A DNA stretch of 64,000 nt, from positions 155,840,714 to 155,904,713 of the forward strand of contig CM061142.1 of NCBI GenBank assembly GCA_030789695.1, given 5' to 3'. Each line of letters begins with the position of its first letter. Within the stretch, counting starts at the first letter, position 1. The notes beneath the pieces were generated by a model. That model saw only the letters and a list, made by a program, of their open reading frames with translations, was not told where the DNA came from and made no database searches. Of this stretch, positions 20,544-32,172 are shown in pieces. Origin of the DNA: Scilla litardierei (Eukaryota; Streptophyta; Magnoliopsida; Asparagales; Asparagaceae). The translations under genes were made by a program, and so were the position numbers.

Positions 20544-21259
20544 GTGTCACCCAAAAGAGTAAAGGGGCACATGTCAGCAAGTCTAAAAGACTTGGGCAAG
20601 GAAACTGAAAGTAAGGCAAACTAACAACCTAGCAGTTATAGTATGCATGCAATGGCAGTTATAACATGAGTGCACAAGCAAGACATGGTGAAACAATAAG
20701 TACACGAGAACAATTATCGGGACAAGTCAAGAGTAGCCAAGCTACTAACAATCTCAATCAATTCACTAGTCACATTTCAAGTTGTTTGTAGATGTTTACG
20801 CCTTACAACTGAACGGTTTGGCGTTCACGCTGATTGGCCGCTTAACACTACCCCAAAACCCAGAGTTTACGCCTTACCACTGCAGTTGCTGATCGGGCAG
20901 ACTCCCAGTTGATTGGCCGCTTAACTCTTACCCCCAATACCCACATGTAGACGAGCCAGGGTCCCTGCACACGTGCTCAGTAAATGAGCCAGGGTTGCCC
21001 CGCACAGGAGCTTGCATTCTAGTTCACGACTCATAAGCATTTGGCGTAGGGGTGCACCTAGCCGGAAATAAGCAATTCGAGCATTGGCTATCAACCAACA
21101 CATGGCCCGCTTCTGGAACACGAGCCAGGAACACAAGCATTGTAGCAAAGCTACGCAATCACGGAAACACTTAAAGGATCCAATGACTTGATAATTAATT
21201 TGTGTACAGTTAATGGAAATTAAACATGACATGTTAATTGTGCAACATGATAAATGTCA

Positions 21260-21397
21260 GATCTAGCTTCGTTATCAAGCTAGTTCCTAAATTTACGCCT
21301 AGGCGAGTATCATTTCGTCGCCTAGTCTTTTTTACGCCTACAACAAACAAATGGCCTAAAACATGGCCTAAACCCTAAGTGGCAAGTTTCACTTGCC
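21260..21397 (-). other. LTR hairpin cluster (Gypsy 1, 3' LTR)
   Basis: HP1 at 21260-21286 has 9 of 10 pairs and loop CGTTATC. HP2 at 21299-21325 has an 8-bp perfect stem and loop GTATCATTTCG. HP4 at 21381-21397 is GGCAAGT/ACTTGCC. Confidence 0.7.
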
Positions 21398-21904
21398 TAG
21401 CACCGAGGATGACGATCATGAAGGGTTCGTCTCACGGATGCTAATCTACGGGGAAGTCGCTGTTATGGAGAAACAACCATCAAAACAACATTCATTTCAG
21501 TAGGGTTTCACAAAAACACAACGGGTTATGAAAACATTAAGAGATCGATTATTACCCTAGGAAACGGAAGAATGATGCCGAGCAACCACGGCGACGGAAG
21601 AAACGCTCCGGGGAACCTAGGGTTCAGATCTGGAAATGGATGGAGAAGTTTGGAGAAATAGGGTTTTGGGGGATTTTGGGGGTTTGATGAGATTTTGAGG
21701 AAGATGAGAGGTGGAATGTGTTAAGGGAGGGTTTGGATGATGGATTTTGGGCTTGGGATGAAGGAATAAGGGTTTGAGGTAGTAGGTGGCTCAATGGGGG
21801 AGAAACTAGGGTTTTGGGTCGTGAGGAAGGAGAAGAAAACGTTTGGGAGGGGTTTAAATAGGAAGGGCTGGCAGCTGCCCAGAAATTAGGGTTTTGGCAC
21901 TGAT

Positions 21905-22319
21905 TAGTCAGTCAGAGAATAACCACTGACCGACTAGTTTGGGAACTTGTTGGTCGGTTGACCAACGCAGACCGACTAAGTCCAAACAGTAACTCCTGTA
22001 CAGAAATAGGATTTAGATTTAGTTGGTCAAAGAACAATTACTGACCGACTAGTTCAACATCTAGTCGGTCAAAAGATGAACTTAGACTGACTAAGAACGA
22101 ACTGTAACTGGTACCAAGAATAGTTGATGAGTTAGTCGATTAAAGAAGCATTGCCGACCGACTAGTTTGCAACCTAGTCGGTCAACCAACGTTCTTAGAC
22201 CGACTAACGATAAACAGTAACTCCTGAGAAATTTAGAAAGCCAACTAGTCGGTTCAAGAAGGTTTTCCGACCGACTGGATCGTCATTTAGTCGGTCGGTG
22301 CCCCTTCTTACACCGGCTA
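21905..22319 (-). repeat. U3 array of TAGTCGGTC sites (Gypsy 1, 3' LTR)
   Basis: Same layout as in Gypsy 0 but with more mutated sites (for example TAGTCAGTC and TTGTTGGTC), upstream of TATTTAAA at 21853-21860. Confidence 0.7.
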
Positions 22320-22589
22320 ATGAGCACCAAAAGTTCCGAAATGGAGCGTGAAGCTCCGGGATCGATTCCTAAGACTCCTAGGCCTGATCTAACAATAAGA
22401 TATGACCGATACGAAGCCCGTCACGAATGACTTACTCCAAAATCGACTATTCTAAGAAAGAAGCTAGAAAACACGACGAAACGATCGAAAATGAAAGTTA
22501 CGGAGACGAAAACCACGCATAAGGAGAAAATCCACCAAAACATATAATATAATATAATAAATCCAGATACAAGAAAACCAGTCGTTACA

Positions 22590-22604
22590 TCCTCCCCAAC
22601 TTAA
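22590..22604 (-). other. Polypurine tract (Gypsy 1)
   Basis: Element-sense TTAAGTTGGGGAGGA adjoining the 3' LTR. Confidence 0.8.
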
Positions 22605-22609
22605 GAAAA

Positions 22610-23538
22610 ATTCCGTCCTCGGAATTTTCCAACACTCACGTGTCCGAGAACAAAAGTGGGAAACGCTCTCGCATCTCATCCTTATTCTCCCAAGTAGACT
22701 CTCCAGGTGAGCCGTGTCGCCACATCACCCTCACAAGATTGACAACCTTGTTCCGAAGTGACTTCTAACGCCTGTCCAGAATCTGCACTGGCTGCTGGTC
22801 ATACGTCATATCAGGGCGAACGGTAATCTCCGAGAAATCCACAGCATGAGATGGATCGCTAATGTATCGACGAAGCTGCGACACATGGAAAACATTGTGA
22901 ACTCCCTCCAAAGATGGCGGCAAGGCTAAGCGATAAGCTACCTTGCCAACTTTCTCCAGAATGTCAAACGGTCCAATGTATCGCGGGCTCAACTTCCCTC
23001 GCTTCCCAAAACGAATCACACCACGATTCGGGGAAATCCTCAGAAACACATGATCGCCCAGCTGAAACTCCAAAGGACGACGTTTAGCATCCGCCCAATG
23101 CTTAAAACGGTCCTGAGCAATCCTCAACCTCTCCCGAATGTTCCTGACAATATCCGCAGCCTCCACGATCATCTCAGGTCCCAACAACTCCCGATCACCA
23201 ACGTCATCCCAACTCAATGGCGATCGACATTTCCTCCCATAAAGAACGGCGAAAGGCGCCATGCCAATAGACGCCTGGAAGCTGTTGTTGTAAGAGAACT
23301 CCACCAAGTGTAGATGATCCTCCCATGAACCCTTGAAATCCAACATGCACGCCCTCAGCATGTCTTCTAAAATCTGAATCGTCCTCTCGGACTGGCCATC
23401 CGTCTGCGGATGGTACGTCGTGCTGAAACTCAGACGCGTACCCAAACTCTTCTGCAAACTCTGCCAGAACTGAGATGTGAACCTCGTATCTCTGTCCGAC
23501 ACGATGCTCACAGGGACTCTGTGAAGTCGCACGACCTC
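22610..23538 (-). pseudogene. pol: Gypsy 1 pol, last exon (integrase end), broken
   Basis: It begins [11 protein letters not shown] after the GTGCAG acceptor. It keeps VSDRD and TDGQSERT and the [11 protein letters not shown] block. A TAG replaces the Gln after QILDRR (ending at 22765), so the chromodomain-like tail is lost from the frame. Confidence 0.82.
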
Positions 23539-23611
23539 CTGCACGATTCACGTTACATCACCATCCAAACTAGGAAAAAGGAAATAAGAACGGAGAGTAA
23601 AAGAATTTTAC
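23539..23611 (-). other. Putative 73-bp intron in integrase (Gypsy 1)
   Basis: GTAAAATTC...CGTGCAG on the minus strand, between YME and EVVRLH. It aligns with the 70-bp interval of Gypsy 0. Both splice dinucleotides, the exon junction and the pyrimidine-rich middle are conserved while the length differs by 3. Confidence 0.75.
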
Positions 23612-26030
23612 CTCCATATATCTCCTCGCTAGCGCCTCAGTGGACTGTCACACTCGGAATGGAATAAAGTGCACGGATTTGGTCAATCGATCTACGATCA
23701 CCCAAATCGCGTCATTCTGCTTCCGACTCCGAGATAGTCCAGTCACGAAATCCATAGTGATGTGTTGACATTTCCACTCCGGAATCGGAAGCGGTTGTAG
23801 AAACCCGGCCGCACGCTGATGCTCCGCCTTCACTTGTTGTCAAACCAAACACTTGGCCACACTCCGAGCCACACTCCTCTTCATGCCATGCCACCAATAG
23901 TTCAGACGAAGATCCTGGTACATCTTGGTGCCACCAGGATGCATAGAATACGGTGAACTGTGTGCCTCCACCATCAACTCCTCTCTAATATCCCCAGCTG
24001 GCACACACAACCAGGCTCCAAACCTCAGCTAGCCATCCTCATGAATCAAAAGTCAGTTCGCAGACGGGCTTCCACCTGCTCCCGAATCTTTGCCAGCTTC
24101 GGATCCTCAGCCTGGCCAGCCTTGATCCGATCTACAATCGTCGACTGTACCTGCATACACATCGACGAGGAAACCTCCCCAGGAAGAACAATCTCCACAC
24201 CAGACTCGCAAAAATCCTGCTGCAATCTCCACTGCGAAGTCAAAATCATCACCGCTAGAAGCCTACTCAGCGCATCAGGAACCACATTCACCTTGCCAGG
24301 GTGATACTGCAAATCAATATCATAATCCGCCATGAGCTCCAACCATCGACGTTGTCGCATGTTGAGCTCCTTCTGAGTAAAAATATACTTCAAGCTTTTG
24401 TGATCGGTGAAAATTTTCACTTTCTCACTCAACAAGAAGTGCCTCCAAATCTTAAGAGTAAACACAACGGCAGCCAACTCCAAATCATGTGTCGGGTAAT
24501 TCTTCTCATGAGCCTTGAGCTGACGAGAAGCATACGCCACAACGTGCCCGTGCTGATGCAACACACAACCGAGACCCTTGCCAGAAGCATCGTAAAAGAT
24601 CTCAAACCCACCGCTGCGATCAGGCACAACAAGAATATGGGCAGTCGTCAACCTCTCCCTCAGAACACCAAAAGCATTCTCACAATCACCCGACCAAACA
24701 AAAGGTACATCCTTCCGCGTCAACCTGGTCATCGGCTTAGCAATACGGGAAAAGTCCTTAATGAAACGCCGATAGTAACCAGCAAGCCCAAGGAAACTCC
24801 GAATCTCAGACGCAGACGACGGAACAGGCCACTCTCTGATGGCCCTAATCTTCTCGGGATCCACTGAAATACCATCTCCAGTCACCACATACCCGAGAAA
24901 AGCAATTCTATCCAGCCAAAACTCGCACTTTGAAAATTTAGCATACACCCGATGCTTCCTCAAAATCTCCAATACCGACCTCAAGTGCGAGGCATGCTCC
25001 TCCTCCGACTTTGAATAGATCAGTATGTCGTCAATAAAGATAACGACAAACTTATCCAAAAAATCGTAGAAAATCAGGTTCATCAGATTCATGAAAACTG
25101 CGGGTGCATTGGTTACACCGAAAGGCATAACCACAAACTCGTAGTGTCCATACTTCGTCCTGAACGCTGTCTTCGGAACATCTCCCTTCTTCACCTTCAA
25201 CTGATGGTAACCACTCCTTAAATCCAATTTAGAAAACACCCTCGAACCTCCAAGCTGATCAAAGATATCATCGATGCGAGGCAACGGGTATTTATTCTTG
25301 ATGGTCACCGCATTCAACTCCCGATAGTCCACGCACATGCGACGCGAACCATCCTTCTTCTTCACCAGCAGCACCGGTGCTCCCCACGGAGACACACTAG
25401 TATTGATATAACCCTTCTGCAAAAGCTCATCCAGCTGCTTCCGCAACTCTTCCAACTCAGCGGGTGCCATACGATACGGCGCCTTCGAAATCGGCTGCGC
25501 TCCCGGAACAAGATCAATAGAAAATTCTAGAGCTCGATCAGGTGGCAAACCAGACATCTCCTCAGGGAAGACGTCATCAAAATCTTGCACCACAGCTGGC
25601 CTCTCCAGCTCCATCTGCAAAGCCACAACCTCCACTGGTCTGGCCCGAAATCTGACAGGACCAAGCGAACTGCTACCACGACTGAACTCAAATACTGGAT
25701 GTCCAGGAATCTCGAACACCACCTTCTTCCTCTGACAGTCGATCGTAGCATAAAAGCTCGCAAGCCAGTCCATCCCAAGAACTGCATCATAGTTGATGAT
25801 GTCATGGACAATGAAGTCAGCGTAAAGCTCATGTCCACAGAACACCAACGAGCAAGATTTGCAACCAAGATGCACCGAGACCATGCCATTCCCTGTAACG
25901 ATATTCCAACTCTTGGGAAGAGGGGACGTCGACAAGGAATGCTTCTCCACGAAGCTCCGAGAAATAATGCACATCGATGCACCAGAGTCAAAGAGGACTC
26001 GTACAGGAAATGTGCACACCAAAACCACAC
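23612..26030 (-). pseudogene. pol: Gypsy 1 pol, main exon, with frameshift and stops
   Basis: Protease FDSGAS, RT (FIDD), RNase H ([10 protein letters not shown], Cys changed to Tyr beside the catalytic Asp) and integrase zinc finger are recognisable. It is open from 26030 to 24046. There a 1-bp deletion in a T run (near 24050) shifts the frame. Further stops interrupt CLVCQQ (near 23838) and FRVGQST (near 23650). The exon is 2419 bp against 2420 in Gypsy 0, which matches the single deletion. Confidence 0.87.
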
Positions 26031-26143
26031 CTAACAAGCAATTAACAATCAAACCCTAGTCTAGCAAACAATCATGTTCAAGCAAACAACACAATCTAGC
26101 AATCAAAACCAGCTAGGAAAGTAACAGCTAGATTGAGGATTAC
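26031..26143 (-). other. Putative 113-bp intron at the gag-protease junction (Gypsy 1)
   Basis: GTAATCC...CTTGTTAG on the minus strand. Splicing gives [16 protein letters not shown]. Unspliced, gag ends with tail NPQSSCYF… at 26103. It aligns over its whole length with the Gypsy 0 interval. Confidence 0.75.
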
Positions 26144-27275
26144 CTACGATAACCTCATCCACAGCCTCGCTCTCCACAGCGGTCATCAGAAAAGCCTGCC
26201 TCCTCGACAGAAAAGCCTGCTGAAAAGCCTGCCTCTGTAGAACAAGAGCCGCTCCATGTCCAGCAGGAACAGACGCTCGCTGCTGCAACGGCTGTGCTGT
26301 AACAGGTGCCCTCTGCAGCTGATTCGCATGCCGACAATCCTTCGCGACATGAGAAGCATCACCACAAACCAAACACTGGCCCAGAAACTTCCTACACTGA
26401 TCCTTGATGTGGCCAGGCTTGCCGCAGAAATGGAAAGTCTTCAGAATAGGCCCTCCTGGTCTCTTGAACTGAGCTGGCTGATTAGGCTTGAAACCAGGCC
26501 TAACCACCGCCCTGGCCTGCTCTATAGGCCTCTTCCCAGCACCAGAGACATGTCCCCTCCTCTGACTCAAGTTCAGCTCCTGCCGCCTTGCAGCGACCAT
26601 AACCTTCTGATAAGAGTCCAGATCAGAGGAAGACACAAAACTCTGGAGCTCCAAAGCAAGTCCCTGCAGGAACCTCTGAGCCCTCTCATCAGCATCCTGC
26701 ACCATCTTCGACGCGAACCGACTCAGCCTAGTGAACTCTTGGTGGTACAGGTCCACCGTCAAGCTCCCTTGCTTCAGGTCAATAAAGCGCTGCAGCATCT
26801 CCTTCCTAGTAGCCTTCGGAAAGAACTCCTCATCAAACCTGGACTTAAAGGTAGTCCAAGCTATCGGCTCCACCAGCATCTTCTCTTCCGCATCCCACCA
26901 GTTCCGAGCATTATCCTTGAGTTGAATCTTCGCCAAATCAACCCATCCAGCCGGGGTGATCTTGGCCATCTTCAAGTTATCCTCAATGTTCCGAATCCAC
27001 TCATCGGCAGCCATAGGACCCTCAGACCCATCAAAATATGCGGGACCCAGCTCCTGAAATTGCTTCGCTCCCGGCTCGGAGCGAGGGACATCCGGAAGTG
27101 CCCGGGCAGCTCGAGCAAGTGGAGCATTCTGGACTTGCAGGAGCACGCCCTGCTGCACTTGCATCATCTGAAGCATCATCCGCATCATCTCTCCGTTGGT
27201 GGGTTCCCGCTCAGGCTCCTCATCATGAGGGGACGCGCCACTACCTCCACCACGGGTGAATCGCCTTCCTGCCAT
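26144..27275 (-). CDS. gag: Gypsy 1 gag exon, intact
   Basis: Gag nucleocapsid protein, MAGRRFTRGGGSG. No internal stop; unspliced it runs to 26103 (390 aa). The Retrotrans_gag core (GPAYFDGSEGPMAADEWI, WWDAEEK) is followed by CHFCGKPGHIKDQC and CLVCGDASHVAKDC. The gag exon (1132 bp) has the same length as in Gypsy 0. Because gag is intact while pol is broken, this copy could still supply Gag. Confidence 0.9.
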
Positions 27276-27394
27276 CTAATGACACAGAAAACGAAGCAGA
27301 TTAGACTCATAGCTTATGACTCGGACGTCGAACTTAGTTTATTGGACATTCTAATATTATTATCGTCACTCTGATAATCGCAGTTACAGAAGAG

Positions 27395-27412
27395 GACCTG
27401 CATAGGCCACCA
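27395..27412 (-). other. Primer binding site, tRNA-Ile type (Gypsy 1)
   Basis: TGGTGGCCTATGCAGGTC on the minus strand, 8 nt inside the LTR end, with one mismatch to the Gypsy 0 and Gypsy 2 site. Confidence 0.7.
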
Positions 27413-27811
27413 ACAAAACCTGTCACGCCCCGCTTCCCTAAAATGGAGGCGAGACGTGAGAAGGTCCGTGTCACGCCCCGCTTCCCAAAAACGTGGAGGC
27501 GAAGCGTGAGAAGGTCCGCTCAGACTTGAAGCTACAAAGCCGCAAGTCCGATAAGCGTCAATCACTTTAATCTGCAGGTCCTTGCAACGCGAAACGAAAC
27601 AAAGATAACAATAACGAAAGAGACAAAAAGAACATCTCAGAATATCCATAATAATAAATCTCAACATCGCAGAAAAGCCACCAGGCTACAAATAAAAGAG
27701 TCTAAAAGAGGCCCAGCATGGCCAACAAAAGTACAAAGTACGAAAACAGGGAAAAGGTGCAAGCACCGACATCTAACAGCAACCTAAAGCAAAAGCAAGT
27801 AAAATCAGTCT

Positions 27812-27919
27812 CTAAGACTGGTCTCCGGTGTCCTCGAACTCCTCAACGAACGTAGGCTCGGGCTCAACGTCAGCAAACACCTCGTCCTCAGCAACTGTCT
27901 CTGGCTCAGGGTCTAACAT
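27812..27919 (-). CDS. LTR micro-ORF, 35-aa acidic peptide (Gypsy 2, 3' LTR)
   Basis: Begins MLDPEPE, EDEVFAD at residues 11-17, ends EDTGDQS. 14 acidic and no basic residues. Against Gypsy 0 I count 6 synonymous and 10 non-synonymous codon changes and no indel. Unrecognised. Confidence 0.45.
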   Translation of the reverse strand: MLDPEPETVAEDEVFADVEPEPTFVEEFEDTGDQS

Positions 27920-28474
27920 GTGGCACCCAAAAGAGCAAGGGGTACATGTCAGCAAGTCTGGAAGACTTGTGCAAGTGAAACTGAAAGGTGGTAAAAGTAA
28001 AGCAACCTAGCAGTTCTAGCATGATGCAATGACATGGCAGTTTAAAGAAATGAGTGCAACAAGTAGGGTAAAGTAAAGTAAAGTACGAGCATGGCTTGAC
28101 ATTCACAAGACAAGTACAAGACAAGAAAAGTAAGCACCTCGTGCACAGAGATTCCGTCTTTTGGCTAGAGTGGCTGCGCGGGCCAACTCCTAAGCTCAAG
28201 CGAACGTTTATCCCTACCCCTCCACGTGTGTCGAGCCAGGGCCTTACCCCCGAACGGTAATGCTCGCTTCTGGACCACGAGCCAGGAAGTGTGTAAAAAA
28301 GTATGGCGTAGGGGTGCACCTAGCCCGGGACAAGCAAGTACAAGTATGTAGCGTGTGCTACGAATGCAACATTCAATGCATGGATGACATGACATGGCAG
28401 TTAAAGTAAGGCGTACAGGTAAGGAAAGTAAACGTGACAGTTTAGCATGCATGAACAACAATTTTAAGGGGTTG

Positions 28475-28651
28475 GATCTAGCTTCGTTGTCAAGCTAGAT
28501 CATTTAGGTGACGGATCTAGTTTCGTTGTCAAACTAGATCAAGTAGGCGTCTAGCCAGCTATCATTTCACTGACTAGTCTCTTTTACGCTAAAAGCAAGT
28601 AAGTGGCCTAAAAACATGGCCCTACACAAGAGTTGGCAAGTTTCACTTGCC
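28475..28651 (-). other. LTR hairpin cluster with duplicated HP1 (Gypsy 2, 3' LTR)
   Basis: HP1a at 28475-28501 (GATCTAGCTT/AAGCTAGATC) and HP1b at 28514-28540 (GATCTAGTTT/AAACTAGATC) share loop CGTTGTC and differ by a compensated base pair. HP2 at 28551-28577 pairs 7 of 8 with loop CTATCATTTCA. HP4 is at 28635-28651. Confidence 0.75.
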
Positions 28652-29702
28652 TGCAACTATCACTTCAAGAAAACACCGTCCAACGAGTCCAAAGTCACGA
28701 TTCCTACGTGCACGAGTCCACCGGCCTACATCCGTTTTATTAATCTTGATTAGTGATTTCTAAAACATTTAAAATACTTTAAAATACTGATTTTTAGTCT
28801 TTATTAGCATGCAATTGGGTTGGGGGTCCTAGGGGTGCAAAACGTTACCTCAACACGACGCGAAAGCTACACCGGCGTCGGGTAGCGACGCCGGGGGTTG
28901 GAATAAGAGAACGCGCTCCAAGTCCTGTTTCCAAAATAGATTCCTCGCTGGAAAATCAGAGAAAATATCCCGGGCGACGATTCCAGATTCCAAAGCTCGT
29001 ACGTGCGACGACGGGCTACGACGTGCGACGACGTCGTACGCGGCAAGTCGTCGAAGAGAACGTACCAAAGTGGGGCCCACAGTAGTCCTAGGGACCTTTG
29101 GGGAACCCACAATAACTCCGGAGAACTTGGGGGGCCCACGGAGGCAAGCGGTGCGACGGATGCGGGGTTGCGACAAGTGGCCGTCGGTCGTACAGCTTCG
29201 GTGCGGGGATCTCCTTCGGTCAGACACTAGGGAACGGCTGTTGCAACGTTTGGGGGTCGGTCACGGCCTTGGTGCGGTCGTTTCCCTCGGTCAGACACGG
29301 TGGAGGCCTCGGTCAGGCGCTTGGGTGCGGGGTTGCAGCGTTGCAGCGATCGGGCGCTCGGTCACAGCGGGCGGGGCCTTCGGTCGGGCACGGAGCGGAG
29401 CGGGGCGACAGAGCGGGCGACAAGCGGGTCGGTGCGGTGCGGAGGGTCGGGCGGTTCTCTCGGTCTGACCGAGAGGCCCTATCGGTCAAGCGGGGGAACG
29501 AAGCGGCGGGGTTGGTGCTGCGGTGCGGAGCGACGAGAAAGCGGGCGGGGCGACCGGTCAGAGCGGGTGGATGCGGGGGATTTCCTCGGTCGTGCGGGGT
29601 GCTGAACGTCGCAACGTTGCGACGATTCGTCGCAACGTCCAAGATGACTTTGGAAGAGGCTAGGGCTAATTTCTTTGGAAAAATAGGACTTGCTAGGGGT
29701 TG

Positions 29703-29710
29703 CTTATATA
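29703..29710 (-). promoter_or_regulatory. TATA box TATATAAG (Gypsy 2, 3' LTR)
   Basis: Minus-strand TATATAAG followed by a C-rich stretch. The same site is at 35633-35640 in the 5' LTR, where it should start the genomic RNA. Confidence 0.55.
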
Positions 29711-30298
29711 GTATAGGGGGGGGTTGACTTGGTCTAGGGCTAAATCTAATAGGATTAGAATTCAAAAAGATTTGAAATTTGAATTTAAACTTCTCCAACC
29801 CAATCTAGGATTTGACCTGGTCCAAATGAGCTGGAAATTGGCTCAAAAATTCCTTAAAACGTTTAAAACTCAAATAAATTTTATTTGGCCGAAATTAATT
29901 GAAAAATAAATTATTAAAAATAATATAAAACTTGTAAAAATTATAAAAGTGGTCAAATAAACTCCAAAAATTATAAAATAAATATCGTGGTGTTCGTGGC
30001 GACGAATGTGAGCTAACTAAGAAGACGGATCTCAAATTCGACGTCGGACGACGAAACTAAAAATAGAAACGTCTCCCGTCAAAAGTGAAAATCGTCACGT
30101 CTCATCGAGTGAGTTTAAATTGTGGGAAAACGACTCGAGAAGTGTCGTTTCAAGGTAGTGCCACTATTTAATACTCTCAGAGACGTTCGCAACGGCATAT
30201 CACACAAGAGTGTTCACAATCAAATAAAGTCTAAAATAAACACGTGTACGGCCAAAAGCACGTGCACGAACAACGCACAACGAAAAGTGGTCGTTACA

Positions 30299-32140
30299 TC
30301 CTCCCCACCTTAGAATAAAGTCCGTCCTCGGACTTTCTAATATAACTAGTCGCTCTAGTAACTACCCCAATCAAGCCATATAATAATTTAACCAGGTTTA
30401 TTCATTTCAAGTGCTTATATATGCACTAGATAGTCAAACGTTAATACCACTAACACGTGTATATATACATTCACATACGTCGTATACTTAAACCTATTAT
30501 TATTATCACACCTAGCCTACATATAGTTTCACCAGCACATTGCTTCAACCATTATAAGTATCCCCTAATTACCTACAGCCTATTAAGTACTTCTACTCTA
30601 AATCTCACAGGCATCCTTAGTATGGTATAGCTACCCACACACCAAACTATAACTACTAACATGCAAACAACTTCACACATCATGAATAACTCCGAATATA
30701 TATAACACTCAATAAGCAACCATTAATATACCATGGAGGGTACGCTCATTCAAGCCAACATATGCGGAATTTGAAAACCGTCGTACTTCAAAAGTTGAAA
30801 TCCTCGTTTGGAAGAAATATTTGGAGATCGATAAGACGTGTTGTTTCAAAATAGGTTTGGGTCGAATATTCATAATAAGAGAAAATGGTCCATTGGTTTT
30901 AAAGAATCATTAAAAGAGGAAGTAAAATCATTTACACGAATATTGAAGGCGTAGTTTAGAAAATATTATACGGCGGTAATTTAATATAATGTTTGCGAAA
31001 GTCAAAGAAGGAAATCAAGTAACGGAAGAATTTAAACTCATGTTAAATGCCTTCAAAACTTTTAGGTCATGGAAAATTTTAAAATAATCAATATTGAAGC
31101 TGCTTTTCAAGGGAACCAGGATTTGCAAAAATGAAAAAAAACTGATTTACACAAGGTCCTTAGCATACGAGCACAACGAACCTGGTACAGCTATAAAAAT
31201 AATTGAAATTCTATTTAGTCTCGAAATTTTCCTAAAAGCTCGTAGGGGAAGTGGAAAGATAATATTAATAACTTGGTCGTAAAATTATCAAAATTGATAG
31301 TGAAGCTTTAAAATCAATTCGTGTGAGGTCTAAATCAGAAAGTGGTTATGAAATGGTAATTTTTTTTTTTTTCCAAAAGTCTAAAATAGGGAAAACGGTG
31401 AGCATAAAATTGACTTGCTGAAATCTGAAATCCCATGTGATTGGAAGGTGTATGAATGGCATAAATTAGAAGGGAAAATTACAAGTTGAATGCAAGTACG
31501 GTTTAGAATAAAATTAGTATATGAAGGAAAAATGTATTTCCATAGGTGCGAAAGTGTAGGCTGAAAAGCATTATAACTATTTTCAAAAATTTCGACAAAA
31601 GTTTTAAGAACTTAAATCAACGAGGAGCATGAAGTATAAGTATATATACATATTAGAATTTGAACACATTTAAAACTTAGGGAAAAAGGAAATCAAAAAA
31701 AGAAAATGCTTGCAGAAGGTTCAAAATTTTGCAACGGAGAGTTTCAAAAATTGATGACGATAGTCATGAGGCGATCTCGGGAATCGGGGCAAGGGAAACA
31801 GTCAGATGTTCAAAACATACATACACCTAGGATATGAATCAGGGGGATCTACGGGGAAACTCCTACGGTCGCCCAACTGAAGCTTAGGACTTGGCGCTTG
31901 GTCTTTCTAAAGGAGCTAGGCGATAATGGAATGCGCTCAGCTCGGTCCATAATCGATGAACCCAAACGAACGACTAAAGGAATTCTAGAACTCTAATATG
32001 GTCAGGGGTAGATAAAGACCACTATGGTAACTTCTATGACGATTAAATCGATTCCCAGCAAGGACTCTAATTACCAGCCTAACAGTCAACCTTATTTGCA
32101 AACAATCATATGCAAGCATAATTTAACAAGTCAGGACTAA
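30299..32140 (-). other. Gypsy 2 non-coding internal region in place of pol
   Basis: A polypurine tract (TAAGGTGGGGAGGA in element sense, 30299-30312) is followed by about 1.8 kb of AT-rich sequence with no ORF above about 65 codons and no recognisable pol motif on either strand. A T run lies at 31360-31372. I see nothing else in it. Confidence 0.8.
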
Positions 32141-32172
32141 CTAAGGGAAGAAACAACTAGATCGAGAGTTAC
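32079..32172 (-). other. Retained gag-end donor site and possible relic intron (Gypsy 2)
   Basis: GTAACTCTCGATCTAG after the ATCGCAG exon end matches the donor of Gypsy 0 and 1 in sequence and phase. A possible acceptor, GACTGTTAG at 32079, resembles theirs, but no pol follows. The donor match is clear; the acceptor is a guess. Confidence 0.4.

Larger units (their letters stand above)
20088..22589 (-). repeat. Gypsy 1 3' LTR
   Basis: Related to the Gypsy 0 LTR but with a different central part (repeated ATTGGCCGCTTAA blocks around 20830-20930 in place of the CACTTAT array). TATA box TATTTAAA at 21853-21860, motif array at 21905-22319, hairpins at 21260-21397, micro-ORF at 20436-20543. Confidence 0.9.
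27469..30298 (-). repeat. Gypsy 2 3' LTR
   Basis: A different LTR subfamily from Gypsy 0 and 1, with a GC-rich part (about 28990-29640) full of TCGGTC, which opens ORFs on both strands that I do not accept as genes. Minus-strand TATATAAG at 29703-29710, hairpins at 28475-28651, micro-ORF at 27812-27919. Confidence 0.92.

Noticed and set aside
28850..29798. Several 90-160 aa ORFs on both strands, repeated at 34780-35843
   Set aside because: Identical in both Gypsy 2 LTRs and caused by the TCGGTC-rich GC block. No domain, and both strands are open.
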